The notes under the pieces: generated by a model
Told to the model about the DNA's origin: nothing
Database searches by the model: none
Seen by the model: the letters and a program-made list of their open reading frames with translations, nothing else
Assembly: GCA_947448865.1 (NCBI GenBank)
Contig: CANFOW010000006.1
Coordinates: 1 to 58,096 of the forward strand
From: Actinomycetota bacterium
Lineage (GTDB): Bacteria; Actinomycetota; Actinomycetes; S36-B12; UBA5976
Direction: 5' to 3'
DNA length: 58,096 nucleotides
Shown: positions 43,775 to 52,197 of the stretch, piece by piece
Layout of the letters: each line of letters begins with the position of its first letter
How positions within the stretch are numbered: position 1 is the stretch's first letter
Program-made: the position numbers and the translations under genes

Positions 43775-45769
43775 ATGAGTGATGACACACAAGACGTGAA
43801 TGATCAAGGCGACGTGTTACACGAAGCCCTCGAAAACTTACTGACAGAAAATCGCGTATTTTTGCCGCCCGCCGATTTTGCAGCGCATGCAAATGCTCAA
43901 GCCGCACTTTACGATGACGCAGCTAAGGATCGACTGTCCTTTTGGGAGGACCAAGCTAAGCATCTTTCGTGGGACAAGCAGTGGGATTCTGTATTGGATT
44001 GGTCGCAAGCACCAGTTGCACAATGGTTTGTCGGTGGCAAACTCAACGTGTCAGTTAACTGCGTGGATCGACATGTGGCAGCAGGTAACGGAGATCGTGT
44101 CGCAATTCATTTCGAAGGCGAACCTGGCGACACTCGAGATATCACTTACCAGCAAATGCAAGACCAAGTCTGCCAAGCCGCTAATGCGTTAACTGAATTA
44201 GGCGTTGTCGCAGAAGATCGTATTGCGATTTATATGCCCATGATTCCTGAAGCAGTTATTGCCATGCTGGCTTGTGCTCGACTTGGAGCAGCCCACTCCG
44301 TAGTTTTCGGTGGGTTCTCTGCCGAAGCCTTGCGAAGCCGAATTGAAGATGCGAGTGCCTCACTTGTCATTACTGCGGATGGCGGTTACCGACGTGGATC
44401 TGCATTTGGTCTCAAGGGCGCTGTTGATGAAGCGGTGGATGCTTCACCGACTGTGCGCAAAGTGATTGTAGTTCAACGCACAGGACAAGATGTTGAATGG
44501 AATAACGAACGCGATGTGTGGTGGCATGACGTAGTAGATAGTCAATCAACAACGCATGTCCCAGAATTTTTCGATGCAGAGCACCCGTTGTTTATTTTGT
44601 ACACGTCCGGCACAACAGGAAAACCAAAAGGTATCTTGCATACAACTGGCGGTTACCTCACTCAGGTTGCTTATACGTATCGAACAGTTTTTGATATCAA
44701 ACCTGAAACTGACGTGTACTGGTGCACGGCCGACGTTGGCTGGGTAACGGGCCATTCATATATTGCTTACGGTCCAATGGCCAACGGTGCGACTCAAGTG
44801 ATGTACGAAGGCACTCCTGACACACCTCACAAGGGAAGATTCTGGGAAATTATTGCCAAGTACGGAGTAACAATTTTTTACACAGCACCAACGGCAATTC
44901 GCACATTCATGAAATGGGGCGACGAATTTCCTGCTGCGCATGATTTGTCGAGCTTGAGACTTTTAGGCAGTGTTGGTGAACCGATTAATCCAGAAGCGTG
45001 GATGTGGTACCGCGACACTATCGGTGGAGGTCGTTGCCCAATCGTGGATACCTGGTGGCAGACAGAAACTGGCGCCATCATGATTAGCCCATTGCCTGGT
45101 GTTACAGGATGCAAACCTGGTTCCGCTATGCGTCCGTTGCCTGGAATAAGCGCGGAAATTTTCGATGACAACGCTTCCGCCGTAGGCAATGGAAGCGGCG
45201 GCTACTTAGTGTTGACCGAGCCTTGGCCCTCGATGCTGCGTGGAATTTGGGGTGACCTCGAGCGATTTAAAGAAACTTATTGGTCGCGGTTTACCGGTAA
45301 TTACTTCGCTGGCGATGGCGCGAAGTGGGATACCGATGGAGCGATCTGGCTACTGGGCCGAGTTGATGACGTCATGAATGTGTCGGGTCACCGCATTTCC
45401 ACAACTGAAGTCGAGTCTGCACTCGTATCGCATCCAACTGTTGCAGAAGCAGCTGTTGTCGGTGCTTCTGATGAAATGACCGGCCAAGGAATTGTTGCTT
45501 TTGTAATTTTGCGATCGGGATCTCAAGATGGACCCGGGGTAGCGAAGGAACTTCGAGATCACGTCGCTCGTGAAATTGGAGCAATCGCAAAGCCTCGACA
45601 AATTTTAGTTGTCGCTGAATTGCCAAAGACACGATCTGGAAAAATTATGCGTCGCTTATTAAGAGACATCGCTGAACATCGCACACTAGGTGACGTCACA
45701 ACATTGGCTGATCCAACAGTTATGAATCTCATTAGTACAGGTTTGGATAACAACTCGAGTGAAGACTAA
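43775..45769 (+). CDS. acs: Acetyl-CoA synthetase
   Basis: AMP-forming acetate-CoA ligase of 664 aa (ANL superfamily). Motifs are the P-loop-like YTSGTTGKPKG, the acetate-pocket region DVGWVTGHSYI, WWQTETGAIM, the hinge GRVDDVMNVSGHRIST and the C-terminal PKTRSGKIMRRLLR, whose Lys is the usual acetylation target. The ATG at 43775 follows GACGGAG; the track start 11 codons earlier lacks support. nhaA follows after 21 nt. It permits growth on or recovery of acetate. Crp control is plausible but no clear site was seen. Confidence 0.97.
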   Translation: MSDDTQDVNDQGDVLHEALENLLTENRVFLPPADFAAHANAQAALYDDAAKDRLSFWEDQAKHLSWDKQWDSVLDWSQAPVAQWFVGGKLNVSVNCVDRHVAAGNGDRVAIHFEGEPGDTRDITYQQMQDQVCQAANALTELGVVAEDRIAIYMPMIPEAVIAMLACARLGAAHSVVFGGFSAEALRSRIEDASASLVITADGGYRRGSAFGLKGAVDEAVDASPTVRKVIVVQRTGQDVEWNNERDVWWHDVVDSQSTTHVPEFFDAEHPLFILYTSGTTGKPKGILHTTGGYLTQVAYTYRTVFDIKPETDVYWCTADVGWVTGHSYIAYGPMANGATQVMYEGTPDTPHKGRFWEIIAKYGVTIFYTAPTAIRTFMKWGDEFPAAHDLSSLRLLGSVGEPINPEAWMWYRDTIGGGRCPIVDTWWQTETGAIMISPLPGVTGCKPGSAMRPLPGISAEIFDDNASAVGNGSGGYLVLTEPWPSMLRGIWGDLERFKETYWSRFTGNYFAGDGAKWDTDGAIWLLGRVDDVMNVSGHRISTTEVESALVSHPTVAEAAVVGASDEMTGQGIVAFVILRSGSQDGPGVAKELRDHVAREIGAIAKPRQILVVAELPKTRSGKIMRRLLRDIAEHRTLGDVTTLADPTVMNLISTGLDNNSSED

Positions 45770-45790
45770 AGCAATCGCAAGGGTTCAGGC

Positions 45791-47020
45791 GTGAACATAT
45801 CTAACGATCAGGAACCTGACGAAATTACGGTTCTCGACGAAGTACCTGCCAGTCAACGCCGTTGGGTGCTGCAAGCGCTTCGCGATGAAACGACAGGCGG
45901 ACTGCTGCTCATGGCAGTCACTGTTATTGCTCTTATCTGGGCTAACTCGCCGTGGTCGCATTCTTACGAACACATCGCAAACTTGCCGTTCGGCACACCG
46001 CAGTTTTCATTGCCACTCAACATCTGGGCCGCGGATTTTCTCCTTGCAATCTTTTTCTTTGTAGCAGGTGTCGAACTCAAGCACGAATTTGTTTCCGGCA
46101 CACTTTCTTCGCCACGCAAAGCTGCAGTCCCTATGGCTGCTGCACTTGGTGGGATGGTGACATCTGCAGTTATCTTTTTAGCAATTAACCATTCAAGTGG
46201 ACATCAGTCAGCATGGGGAATCCCCATATCAACAGACATTGCTTTTGCGTTAGCAATCTTGGCGATTGCTGGTCGCAAACTTCCCATTGAGTTACGTTCC
46301 TTTTTACTCACACTTGCAGTAGTGAACGACCTCGGTGCGATTACGGTTATCGCAATCTTCTACAGCCACGGATTCCATGCCAAGTACTTCGCAATAGCTT
46401 TAGTGCTCATTGCAATTTTCGCAACATTGCAAAGTCGCGGATTCAGGCATGTTGCTTTCTACATCCCGCTTGCTCTGGGTACGTGGTACGCAATGTATGA
46501 AAGTGGAATCCATGCCACAGTTGCAGGTGTTGCGATGGGATTAGCAATGCGAGTGACACCACGTGGAAGTGAGAAATTATCTCCTGGTGATCAGGCTGAG
46601 CATGCGATACGACCAATTTCTTCCGGACTTTGTGTACCGATTTTCGCTTTACTTTCTGCTGGGGTGTCGTTACAAGGTTTCTCAATAAGTGCTGGTTTGA
46701 CTCATCCGCTCACTCTTGGTGTGTTATGCGGACTAGTAATTGGACAACCACTAGGTGTCACTCTCGCTGCCTATGTCACAACCAAACTCACAGGTGGATC
46801 ACTTAACGAAGAGCTCACGTGGTGGGACGTATTGGTAGTGGGAAGCCTAGCTAGCATTGGGTTTACCGTGGCCCTACTCGTGAGCGAAGTGTCATTTGCT
46901 GACGACCCCGCCACATTGGCAATCTCAAAATTCGCAATCGTACTGACAAACGTGGTCGCGATGAGCGTTGCAATTACGGCAATTTCCCTGCGTTCCCGAT
47001 TTATTGGCAGATATCGGTAA
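45791..47020 (+). CDS. nhaA: NhaA-family Na+/H+ antiporter with altered ion-binding pair
   Basis: Membrane protein of 409 aa with about 12 helices, clearly NhaA: FFFVAGVELKHEF, the helix 4 motif GIPISTDIAFAL (Thr148-Asp149), helix 5, and PIFALLSAGVSLQG. Two key residues differ from E. coli NhaA. The helix 5 Asp163-Asp164 pair reads Asn179-Asp180 (VVNDLGA). The helix 10 Lys300 of GKPLG reads Gln319 (GQPLG). In E. coli Asp163 and Lys300 form an ion pair. Their joint replacement suggests changed stoichiometry, possibly electroneutral exchange, which is inference. It lies 21 nt after acs. Confidence 0.93.
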   Translation: MNISNDQEPDEITVLDEVPASQRRWVLQALRDETTGGLLLMAVTVIALIWANSPWSHSYEHIANLPFGTPQFSLPLNIWAADFLLAIFFFVAGVELKHEFVSGTLSSPRKAAVPMAAALGGMVTSAVIFLAINHSSGHQSAWGIPISTDIAFALAILAIAGRKLPIELRSFLLTLAVVNDLGAITVIAIFYSHGFHAKYFAIALVLIAIFATLQSRGFRHVAFYIPLALGTWYAMYESGIHATVAGVAMGLAMRVTPRGSEKLSPGDQAEHAIRPISSGLCVPIFALLSAGVSLQGFSISAGLTHPLTLGVLCGLVIGQPLGVTLAAYVTTKLTGGSLNEELTWWDVLVVGSLASIGFTVALLVSEVSFADDPATLAISKFAIVLTNVVAMSVAITAISLRSRFIGRYR

Positions 47021-47060
47021 CCATCAATGGCGTTAGGCTTAGAGTTCAGGAGGCCTCACC

Positions 47061-47465
47061 ATGGATACCAACGAATCACCAAAGCTGTCATCGTTTATCG
47101 ATTCAATTACCCGCGATATTGCATCGCTGGCAAAAGGGCATGTTGACTTAGCAAAAGCGGAGTTGCAGGAGAGCGCTAAAGGTGTAGCGATGTCTTCAGT
47201 ATTTATTATTACCGCGATTGCATTTGCAAACTTAGGGATCATCCTTCTTTTTATTGCAGCAGCGTATGGACTCACAGCAGCCGGAATTTCGCCGTGGTTG
47301 GCGTTCCTGATTGTTTCGGCGATCTTATTGTTACTGAGTGCGCTTGCAGTTTTTCTGGGAATTCGCAAAATGCGTAAAGCGACATCTCCAACTAAGGCAC
47401 GAGATTCTTTAAAGACCACGGCTCAAGCAGTAACACAGTTAATGGAGTCCATAGATTTCACATGA
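47061..47465 (+). CDS. Holin-like membrane protein (DUF1469/Phage_holin_3_6 type)
   Basis: Protein of 134 aa with a hydrophilic N-terminus (DSITRDIASLAKGHVDLAKAEL), typical of actinobacterial phage_holin_3_6 members, and two membrane helices (about 45-70 and 78-102). A basic C-terminal tail follows. It is a chromosomal family member (the Rv3669 neighbourhood), not evidence of a prophage. The ATG is preceded by CAGGAGG. It overlaps the hydrolase start by 4 bp. Confidence 0.85.
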   Translation: MDTNESPKLSSFIDSITRDIASLAKGHVDLAKAELQESAKGVAMSSVFIITAIAFANLGIILLFIAAAYGLTAAGISPWLAFLIVSAILLLLSALAVFLGIRKMRKATSPTKARDSLKTTAQAVTQLMESIDFT

Positions 47466-48361
47466 GTGAAAACCCGGTACTAATTCCAGGCGATTGGGAC
47501 CACAAGATTGTCCATGCTCACGGCGCACGTTTTCATGTTGCTGTGCAAGGTGAAGGCCCTCTTGTGTTGTTCCTTCATGGGTTCCCCACATTTTGGTGGT
47601 TATGGAGAAAATTCCTAGGTCCCGTTGCACAAGCAGGCTTCACCGTAGCGGCAATGGATATGCGTGGCTATGGCGCCACTGATCATCCGCCTCGCGGGTA
47701 CGATCCGCGAACTCTTGCAGCAGATGTGAGTGGCGTCATTCGAGCACTTGGTTTCCAGGACGCTGTTGTCATTGGGCAGGGAGTTGGTGGGCTCATCGCG
47801 TGGACCGCAGCAACATTGCAAACGTCTTCGGTGCGAGCAATAGGTTCAATTGCGGCCGCACATCCCAATGCTTTACGCAACGCAATGATCACTAGTCCTA
47901 CCCAAACCAGAGCGCTGGGTTATGTTGTCGGATTACAAACCCCATGGTTAGCGGAACGCAATTTAATTAAGAACAATGCATTAGCAGTTGGCGAGCTTTT
48001 GGAGTCTTGGGTTGCCCCAAACATTTTAGATTCCCATGTGAGTCGCACATATCGCGAAGCATTTCTACTGGGTAACACAGCACATTGCGCAATCGAATTC
48101 CATCGCTGGGCATTGCGTTCTGTCCCACGACCTGATGGGCGCTCTTTTGCATCAGACATGAAAGGTGGAGTATCACTCCCGGTGCTTCACATCCATGGTT
48201 CACAAGACACAAGTATTTTGCTTAAGACCTCGCTTGATTCACAAGAGTTCGTTCACGGACCATGGACTTCACACATTCTCGATGCAGGACATTTACTTCC
48301 AGAACAACACCCCGATGAACTTATAGACATCATTGTTCAGTGGTTGAAGGAACTTGATTAG
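47462..48361 (+). CDS. Alpha/beta-hydrolase-fold protein lacking the nucleophile
   Basis: Protein of 299 aa similar to epoxide-hydrolase-type alpha/beta-hydrolases (the EphE/Rv3670 position). The oxyanion motif LFLHGFP (about 36-42) is present. The nucleophile elbow, normally GxDxGG or GxSxGG, reads GQGVGG, with Gly107 at the nucleophile position. The presumed acid (GSQDTS) and histidine (DAGHLLPEQHP) remain. The DNA here is clean, so this is not an obvious frameshift. The fold is certain. Classical hydrolase activity is doubtful. It overlaps the holin-like gene by 4 bp and precedes the Fic-like gene by 2 nt. Confidence 0.88.
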   Translation: MSENPVLIPGDWDHKIVHAHGARFHVAVQGEGPLVLFLHGFPTFWWLWRKFLGPVAQAGFTVAAMDMRGYGATDHPPRGYDPRTLAADVSGVIRALGFQDAVVIGQGVGGLIAWTAATLQTSSVRAIGSIAAAHPNALRNAMITSPTQTRALGYVVGLQTPWLAERNLIKNNALAVGELLESWVAPNILDSHVSRTYREAFLLGNTAHCAIEFHRWALRSVPRPDGRSFASDMKGGVSLPVLHIHGSQDTSILLKTSLDSQEFVHGPWTSHILDAGHLLPEQHPDELIDIIVQWLKELD

Positions 48362-48363
48362 GC

Positions 48364-49140
48364 GTGAAGCAGGATGCTTTTGCGCAACTAGCGAGCGACC
48401 CACGCATAGCGGATGCAGTATCACGAGGTACGCAACTTCTTGATGAGTTTGCTTGGGATCGCTCTATGCGAAACGCATCGGATGACTTCGTTACCTTCAT
48501 GCGACGTAGTTGTGCATATGCATCCGCCGGTCTTGAAGGAATAGCATTGCCGAGCAGTGCTCTTGATGAGCCGGACTCTTCGGCAATGGGCAGACTTGCA
48601 AATCTTTCTTTAGTTACAACTGCTAACGCAGATCAGCTCGTCAACACTTTTTCGCATTCGCCATTTCAAGTATGGGCAAGACTGCACTCTCTCAACGGCG
48701 ATGATGTAGAGCGAGGAACTCCTCGGACACATAATGACGTTAATGATGTGTTACACCTTGGGCAACTTCCCGATTCATCGAGTGTGATGCCGCGACTTAC
48801 TACACTTGCCGATCTCATTGTGAACTCCAGCGCCCCCGCGGTACTTGTCAGTGCCTTAGCCCATGCCGAGATGGCGGTGCTGCGGCCATTTGTCCACGGT
48901 TCATATTTATTGGCTCGAGTCACAGGACGACTGGTGTTAATGAGTCGCTCGCTTGATCCACGAGGTTTAGCAGGAGTTGAGATCGGCTTGTTTCAACATG
49001 GTCGCCCTGCCTATGCCCAGTCGCTGCGCCAATATTGCTCCGGTGACCTTGAACAGTTAGCTAAATACGTGGAAACCTTTGTTTCTGCGATTGAGACGGG
49101 ACTTTTGCACACAAGAACCGAATTTTCAAGCCGAAAATAG
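48364..49140 (+). CDS. Degenerate Fic-like protein upstream of the Tad locus
   Basis: Protein of 258 aa of a type often annotated as oxidoreductase in actinobacteria. I see a Fic-like architecture: an (S/T)xxxE(G/N)-type inhibitory motif SAGLEG (54-59), and a relic of the HPFxDGNGRxxR loop as RPFVHGSYLLAR (174-185). The catalytic His is Arg174 and the GNGR core is GSYL, so AMPylation is unlikely. The start is GTG, 2 nt after the hydrolase stop. A strong terminator follows, separating it from ssd-tad. The Fic assignment is inference from motif spacing. Confidence 0.7.
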   Translation: MKQDAFAQLASDPRIADAVSRGTQLLDEFAWDRSMRNASDDFVTFMRRSCAYASAGLEGIALPSSALDEPDSSAMGRLANLSLVTTANADQLVNTFSHSPFQVWARLHSLNGDDVERGTPRTHNDVNDVLHLGQLPDSSSVMPRLTTLADLIVNSSAPAVLVSALAHAEMAVLRPFVHGSYLLARVTGRLVLMSRSLDPRGLAGVEIGLFQHGRPAYAQSLRQYCSGDLEQLAKYVETFVSAIETGLLHTRTEFSSRK

Positions 49141-49201
49141 ACGTTTTGGTTGCCTTTTGATGCGGAAACCGCAAGCATAGGGATGCCAGTAAAACGGCAA
49201 T

Positions 49202-49261
49202 CGATACACCCCCGTATCGGTTCGCGAACCCTCTCACCCCCCGAGAGGGTTCGCTCTTTTT
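49202..49261 (+). terminator. Strong intrinsic terminator between Fic-like gene and ssd
   Basis: GCGAACCCTCTC (49224-49235) pairs perfectly with GAGAGGGTTCGC (49243-49254), a 12-bp stem with a 7-nt loop followed by TCTTTTT. A smaller hairpin CGATAC-accccc-GTATCG (49202-49219) precedes it. Between and overlapping them GGTTCGCGAACC (49219-49230) is a perfect palindrome that would compete with the terminator stem. It ends the upstream operon, 72 nt before ssd. Confidence 0.9.
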
Positions 49262-49332
49262 CACAGACCTCATTTGTCCCCAAGCCACAGACCTTCGGGC
49301 AAATCTTCAATGTCTGCGCCGACGCTTTTGTC

Positions 49333-50376
49333 ATGCAAACCCAACTCATCCCAGTTCTACTTTCTCGTGATTCACGAATTATTGACGAATTCACACTCAT
49401 TTGTTCCATCACACATGTCGAGCTAGTTGTCCTGACGCAACTAGGTCCTCTACCAAGACACTGCACCCATGTTTTTGTTGATCCCAGCTTCAACGACAAA
49501 CATGGCGAAGAACTAATTACGCGCACTGGTGCAACCATATCTATCGTTCACATCGGTGAACCAACTTTGCAAGTGTGGCAATGTGCAACTGCATATAAGG
49601 CCGCACACGTGTTCTCACTACCCAGTGCCCGTACTCTCATTACCGAGTTGCTCACACCAGTAAGCACTGCGAAAGCTACAACGATTGCATGTGTGAGCCC
49701 AGTCGGAGGATCTGGTACGACGGTGACAGCAGCGGCTCTCGCTGCACGACTTTCACGTACAAGCGAATCTGTTGTACTCGTAGATTGCGACGAGAAACAC
49801 AGCGGTCTCGACATAGTTTTAGGAGCAGAGTCTCAGCCCGGTGCGCGGTGGGAAGACATCTTGGCATCATCAAGTTCCTATCGAGGAAGTGATGTTGTGA
49901 GCGCATTGCCTCGAGCGGGCACTCTTCCCTTTCTCTCATCACGTGCCCCTTTTCACACGTGCGACACTGTCGACGTCGTTAACTCCATTCGTCAGCAAAG
50001 TGACTTTGTTGTCCTTGATTTCGGCACAACTCGAATTCACGAAGCGTTAAGTGAAATGGTTGATTGGACATGCATCATTGTGCCAAGTACGGTGCGCGCC
50101 GTTGCGATGGCAAAGAGTTTTCTTGAACAGCTACCGAAAACGAAACGCGGGTTAGTGGTGCGAACAGTTCCTGGAACTTCCTTGCCCGCGCTAACCATCG
50201 CTGAAAAACTTGAAGTACCTCTTCTGACAAATGTTCCAACGGATTCACGAATTGTTGAACAAATCGAGCAAGGGTGTGGACCTGCAGCAATTACTCTCGG
50301 TTCTTTTAGTCGAGCAATCTCGCATTTGGCAGACCACGTGTCTTATCGAGATGAAGTATCCGTTCGTGCTGCGTGA
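49333..50376 (+). CDS. ssd: Ssd/CpaE-like septum-site/pilus-localisation protein
   Basis: MinD/ParA-superfamily protein of 347 aa, similar to Rv3660c Ssd and the TadZ/CpaE family. The N-terminal part (1-105) resembles a degenerate receiver domain. The P-loop reads VGGSGTT (about 124-130) without the usual lysine, as is typical of Ssd. A later segment FVVLDFGTTR replaces Walker B. The track start at 49150 lies upstream of the terminator; the only in-frame start codon after it is the ATG at 49333. No good Shine-Dalgarno is visible. It overlaps tadA by 26 bp and probably positions the pilus machine. Confidence 0.85.
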   Translation: MQTQLIPVLLSRDSRIIDEFTLICSITHVELVVLTQLGPLPRHCTHVFVDPSFNDKHGEELITRTGATISIVHIGEPTLQVWQCATAYKAAHVFSLPSARTLITELLTPVSTAKATTIACVSPVGGSGTTVTAAALAARLSRTSESVVLVDCDEKHSGLDIVLGAESQPGARWEDILASSSSYRGSDVVSALPRAGTLPFLSSRAPFHTCDTVDVVNSIRQQSDFVVLDFGTTRIHEALSEMVDWTCIIVPSTVRAVAMAKSFLEQLPKTKRGLVVRTVPGTSLPALTIAEKLEVPLLTNVPTDSRIVEQIEQGCGPAAITLGSFSRAISHLADHVSYRDEVSVRAA

Positions 50377-51505
50377 CACGTATGCAGACATTCAGCGGCA
50401 AGTTTTACAACACGCTACAAGTGCAAACGCTTCCGACTTAGCGCAAGTCACTCGTCTGGTGGCACCTCTGCTGAGTAACAGCGAACTAGTGCACATTGTC
50501 ACGAGTGTTCAAGCCGAGCTTGCAGGAATAGGACCACTTGAGGACCTACTGCTCATAGATGGGATTACTGACATCTTGGTCACCAGATTTGATCAAGTGT
50601 GGATTGATGGACCACAGGGTTTAAGTCTCACGCCCATAACATGGGCAAGCGAATCTGAACTTCGCACTTTCGCAGCCCGCTTAGCGAACTCCGTGGGTCG
50701 CAGATTAGACGACCTTAATCCATGCGTGGACCTGCAACTCAAATCGGGAATTCGATGCCACATTGCACTAGCACCGATAAGTGTTTCGGGTACCACGGTC
50801 TCGCTACGCATACCTCGGCAAATGGGACAAGACCTGCAAGACATAATCGGCCACCAACCAAATTCGGTTATCGAAGTCGTGAGTGCAATCGTCAAAAGTC
50901 GATGCACCTTTTTGATCACTGGAAGTACGGGCTCCGGAAAATCCACCTTGTTAAGTTCGATGCTCGGCCAAGTGAGTCCTACGGAGCGAATTGTCCTGAT
51001 TGAAGACACACACGAACTTCGCATTAGCCATCCACATGTTGTGCCCTTGCAAGCTCGCCAACCAAACACTGAAGGTGTCGGCACAATTAGTTTGCGTGAC
51101 CTTGTCCGGGAATCTCTTCGCATGCGCCCAGACAGACTTGTGCTTGGCGAAGTTCGCGGACCTGAAATCGTCGACCTTTTTACTGCGTTTAACACGGGGC
51201 ATCAAGGTGGTGCTTCCACACTTCATGCCAACTCATCACACCAGGCAATTACCCGGGTGGAAGCTCTGGGTATGTTGGCTGGCTTATCACGTAAGGCAGT
51301 TCGAGCACAGTTTTCGAGCGCCGTTGACGTAATTATTCATGTGGGTCGCGATGCTGACGGTCGGCGTGGTGTGCGAAACATTTCAATGGTTGCAGGAACT
51401 GATGCGACCCAACAGACGGTTATTTCTTGTCTTGAAGTTTTGGACAACGTTGTTTATCACGCCGGGTGGGAAACTCTTGCGCAAAGAATTGAACTCAATT
51501 CATGA
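50351..51505 (+). CDS. tadA: Tad pilus assembly ATPase TadA/CpaF
   Basis: Secretion ATPase of 384 aa powering Flp/Tad pilus assembly. The N-terminal domain (about 1-150) has LAGIGPLEDLLLIDGITDILV. The RecA-like domain has Walker A GSTGSGKST (191-199), VLIEDTHEL, the Asp box MRPDRLVLGEVRGPE and the His box GHQGGASTLHANS. All are intact. The track start at 50231 is inside ssd; the ATG at 50351 gives the family N-terminus. It overlaps ssd by 26 bp and tadB by 4 bp. Confidence 0.94.
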   Translation: MKYPFVLRDTYADIQRQVLQHATSANASDLAQVTRLVAPLLSNSELVHIVTSVQAELAGIGPLEDLLLIDGITDILVTRFDQVWIDGPQGLSLTPITWASESELRTFAARLANSVGRRLDDLNPCVDLQLKSGIRCHIALAPISVSGTTVSLRIPRQMGQDLQDIIGHQPNSVIEVVSAIVKSRCTFLITGSTGSGKSTLLSSMLGQVSPTERIVLIEDTHELRISHPHVVPLQARQPNTEGVGTISLRDLVRESLRMRPDRLVLGEVRGPEIVDLFTAFNTGHQGGASTLHANSSHQAITRVEALGMLAGLSRKAVRAQFSSAVDVIIHVGRDADGRRGVRNISMVAGTDATQQTVISCLEVLDNVVYHAGWETLAQRIELNS

Positions 51506-52197
51506 AGTGGTTCTTAGGAGCTGCGTGCGCATGTGTGGCATATTTTTGCGTCCCAATACCAACTCGAATCATCACTGAAACGACATCAACACAGATTGGT
51601 CGCCGGGTTACACCCAAATACGCATTAAGTATTTTCTGGCCACGATTGTTGGGCACTCTTGGCGTTACCCGGAAATCAGGACTTCAACCATTTGTTGACT
51701 TTCTCATTCTGCTGCGTAATGAAATGCACTCTGGACAAACAATCACATCTGCACTCTCTAATGCGTTGCCACTTCGTAATTCAGCCGAGATTGTAACTGT
51801 GCGCGACATCGAGCAACTCTCTGAATTGCTTGAGCGATACTTCAATTACGTACCCATTGCACTACGAGAAAATCTCGTATTCGCGATTACGTCAAGCATG
51901 CGGCATGGAGTTGCACTTACAGATTCGTTGGACACGCTTATTGTGTCGATGCGGCACCGTGTCTCGTTGTCACACAACATGAGATCGGAACTATCAAGCA
52001 CGAGAAGTTCAATCATTGTGCTCGCCTGCCTTCCAGTACTTGGTGCTGTAATGTCATGCGCTGTTGGTTCGAACTCTCTTCAGTGGTTACTCAGCACCAA
52101 CTTTGGACACATCTGCATGATGCTGGCACTGTTTCTCGAAGGCGTGGGCCTCGTATGGGTTCGTCTCCTGATGAAGTCTGTAGACATCGCCATATGA
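51502..52197 (+). CDS. tadB: Tad pilus inner-membrane platform protein TadB
   Basis: Protein of 231 aa with a T2SSF-like core (LQPFVDFLILLRNEMHSGQTITSALSNAL) flanked by one N-terminal helix and two C-terminal helices. This is the short actinobacterial form. It forms the membrane platform with TadC. It overlaps tadA (4 bp) and tadC (4 bp, ATGA). Confidence 0.85.
   Translation: MKWFLGAACACVAYFCVPIPTRIITETTSTQIGRRVTPKYALSIFWPRLLGTLGVTRKSGLQPFVDFLILLRNEMHSGQTITSALSNALPLRNSAEIVTVRDIEQLSELLERYFNYVPIALRENLVFAITSSMRHGVALTDSLDTLIVSMRHRVSLSHNMRSELSSTRSSIIVLACLPVLGAVMSCAVGSNSLQWLLSTNFGHICMMLALFLEGVGLVWVRLLMKSVDIAI

Noticed and set aside
47061-47465. Prophage remnant suggested by the holin-like protein
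   Set aside because: The family is a normal chromosomal actinobacterial membrane protein found near acs and ephE; no other phage genes are present.
49150-49332. N-terminal extension of Ssd as given in the ORF track
   Set aside because: It would be translated through a perfect terminator hairpin, and the extension has no family resemblance.
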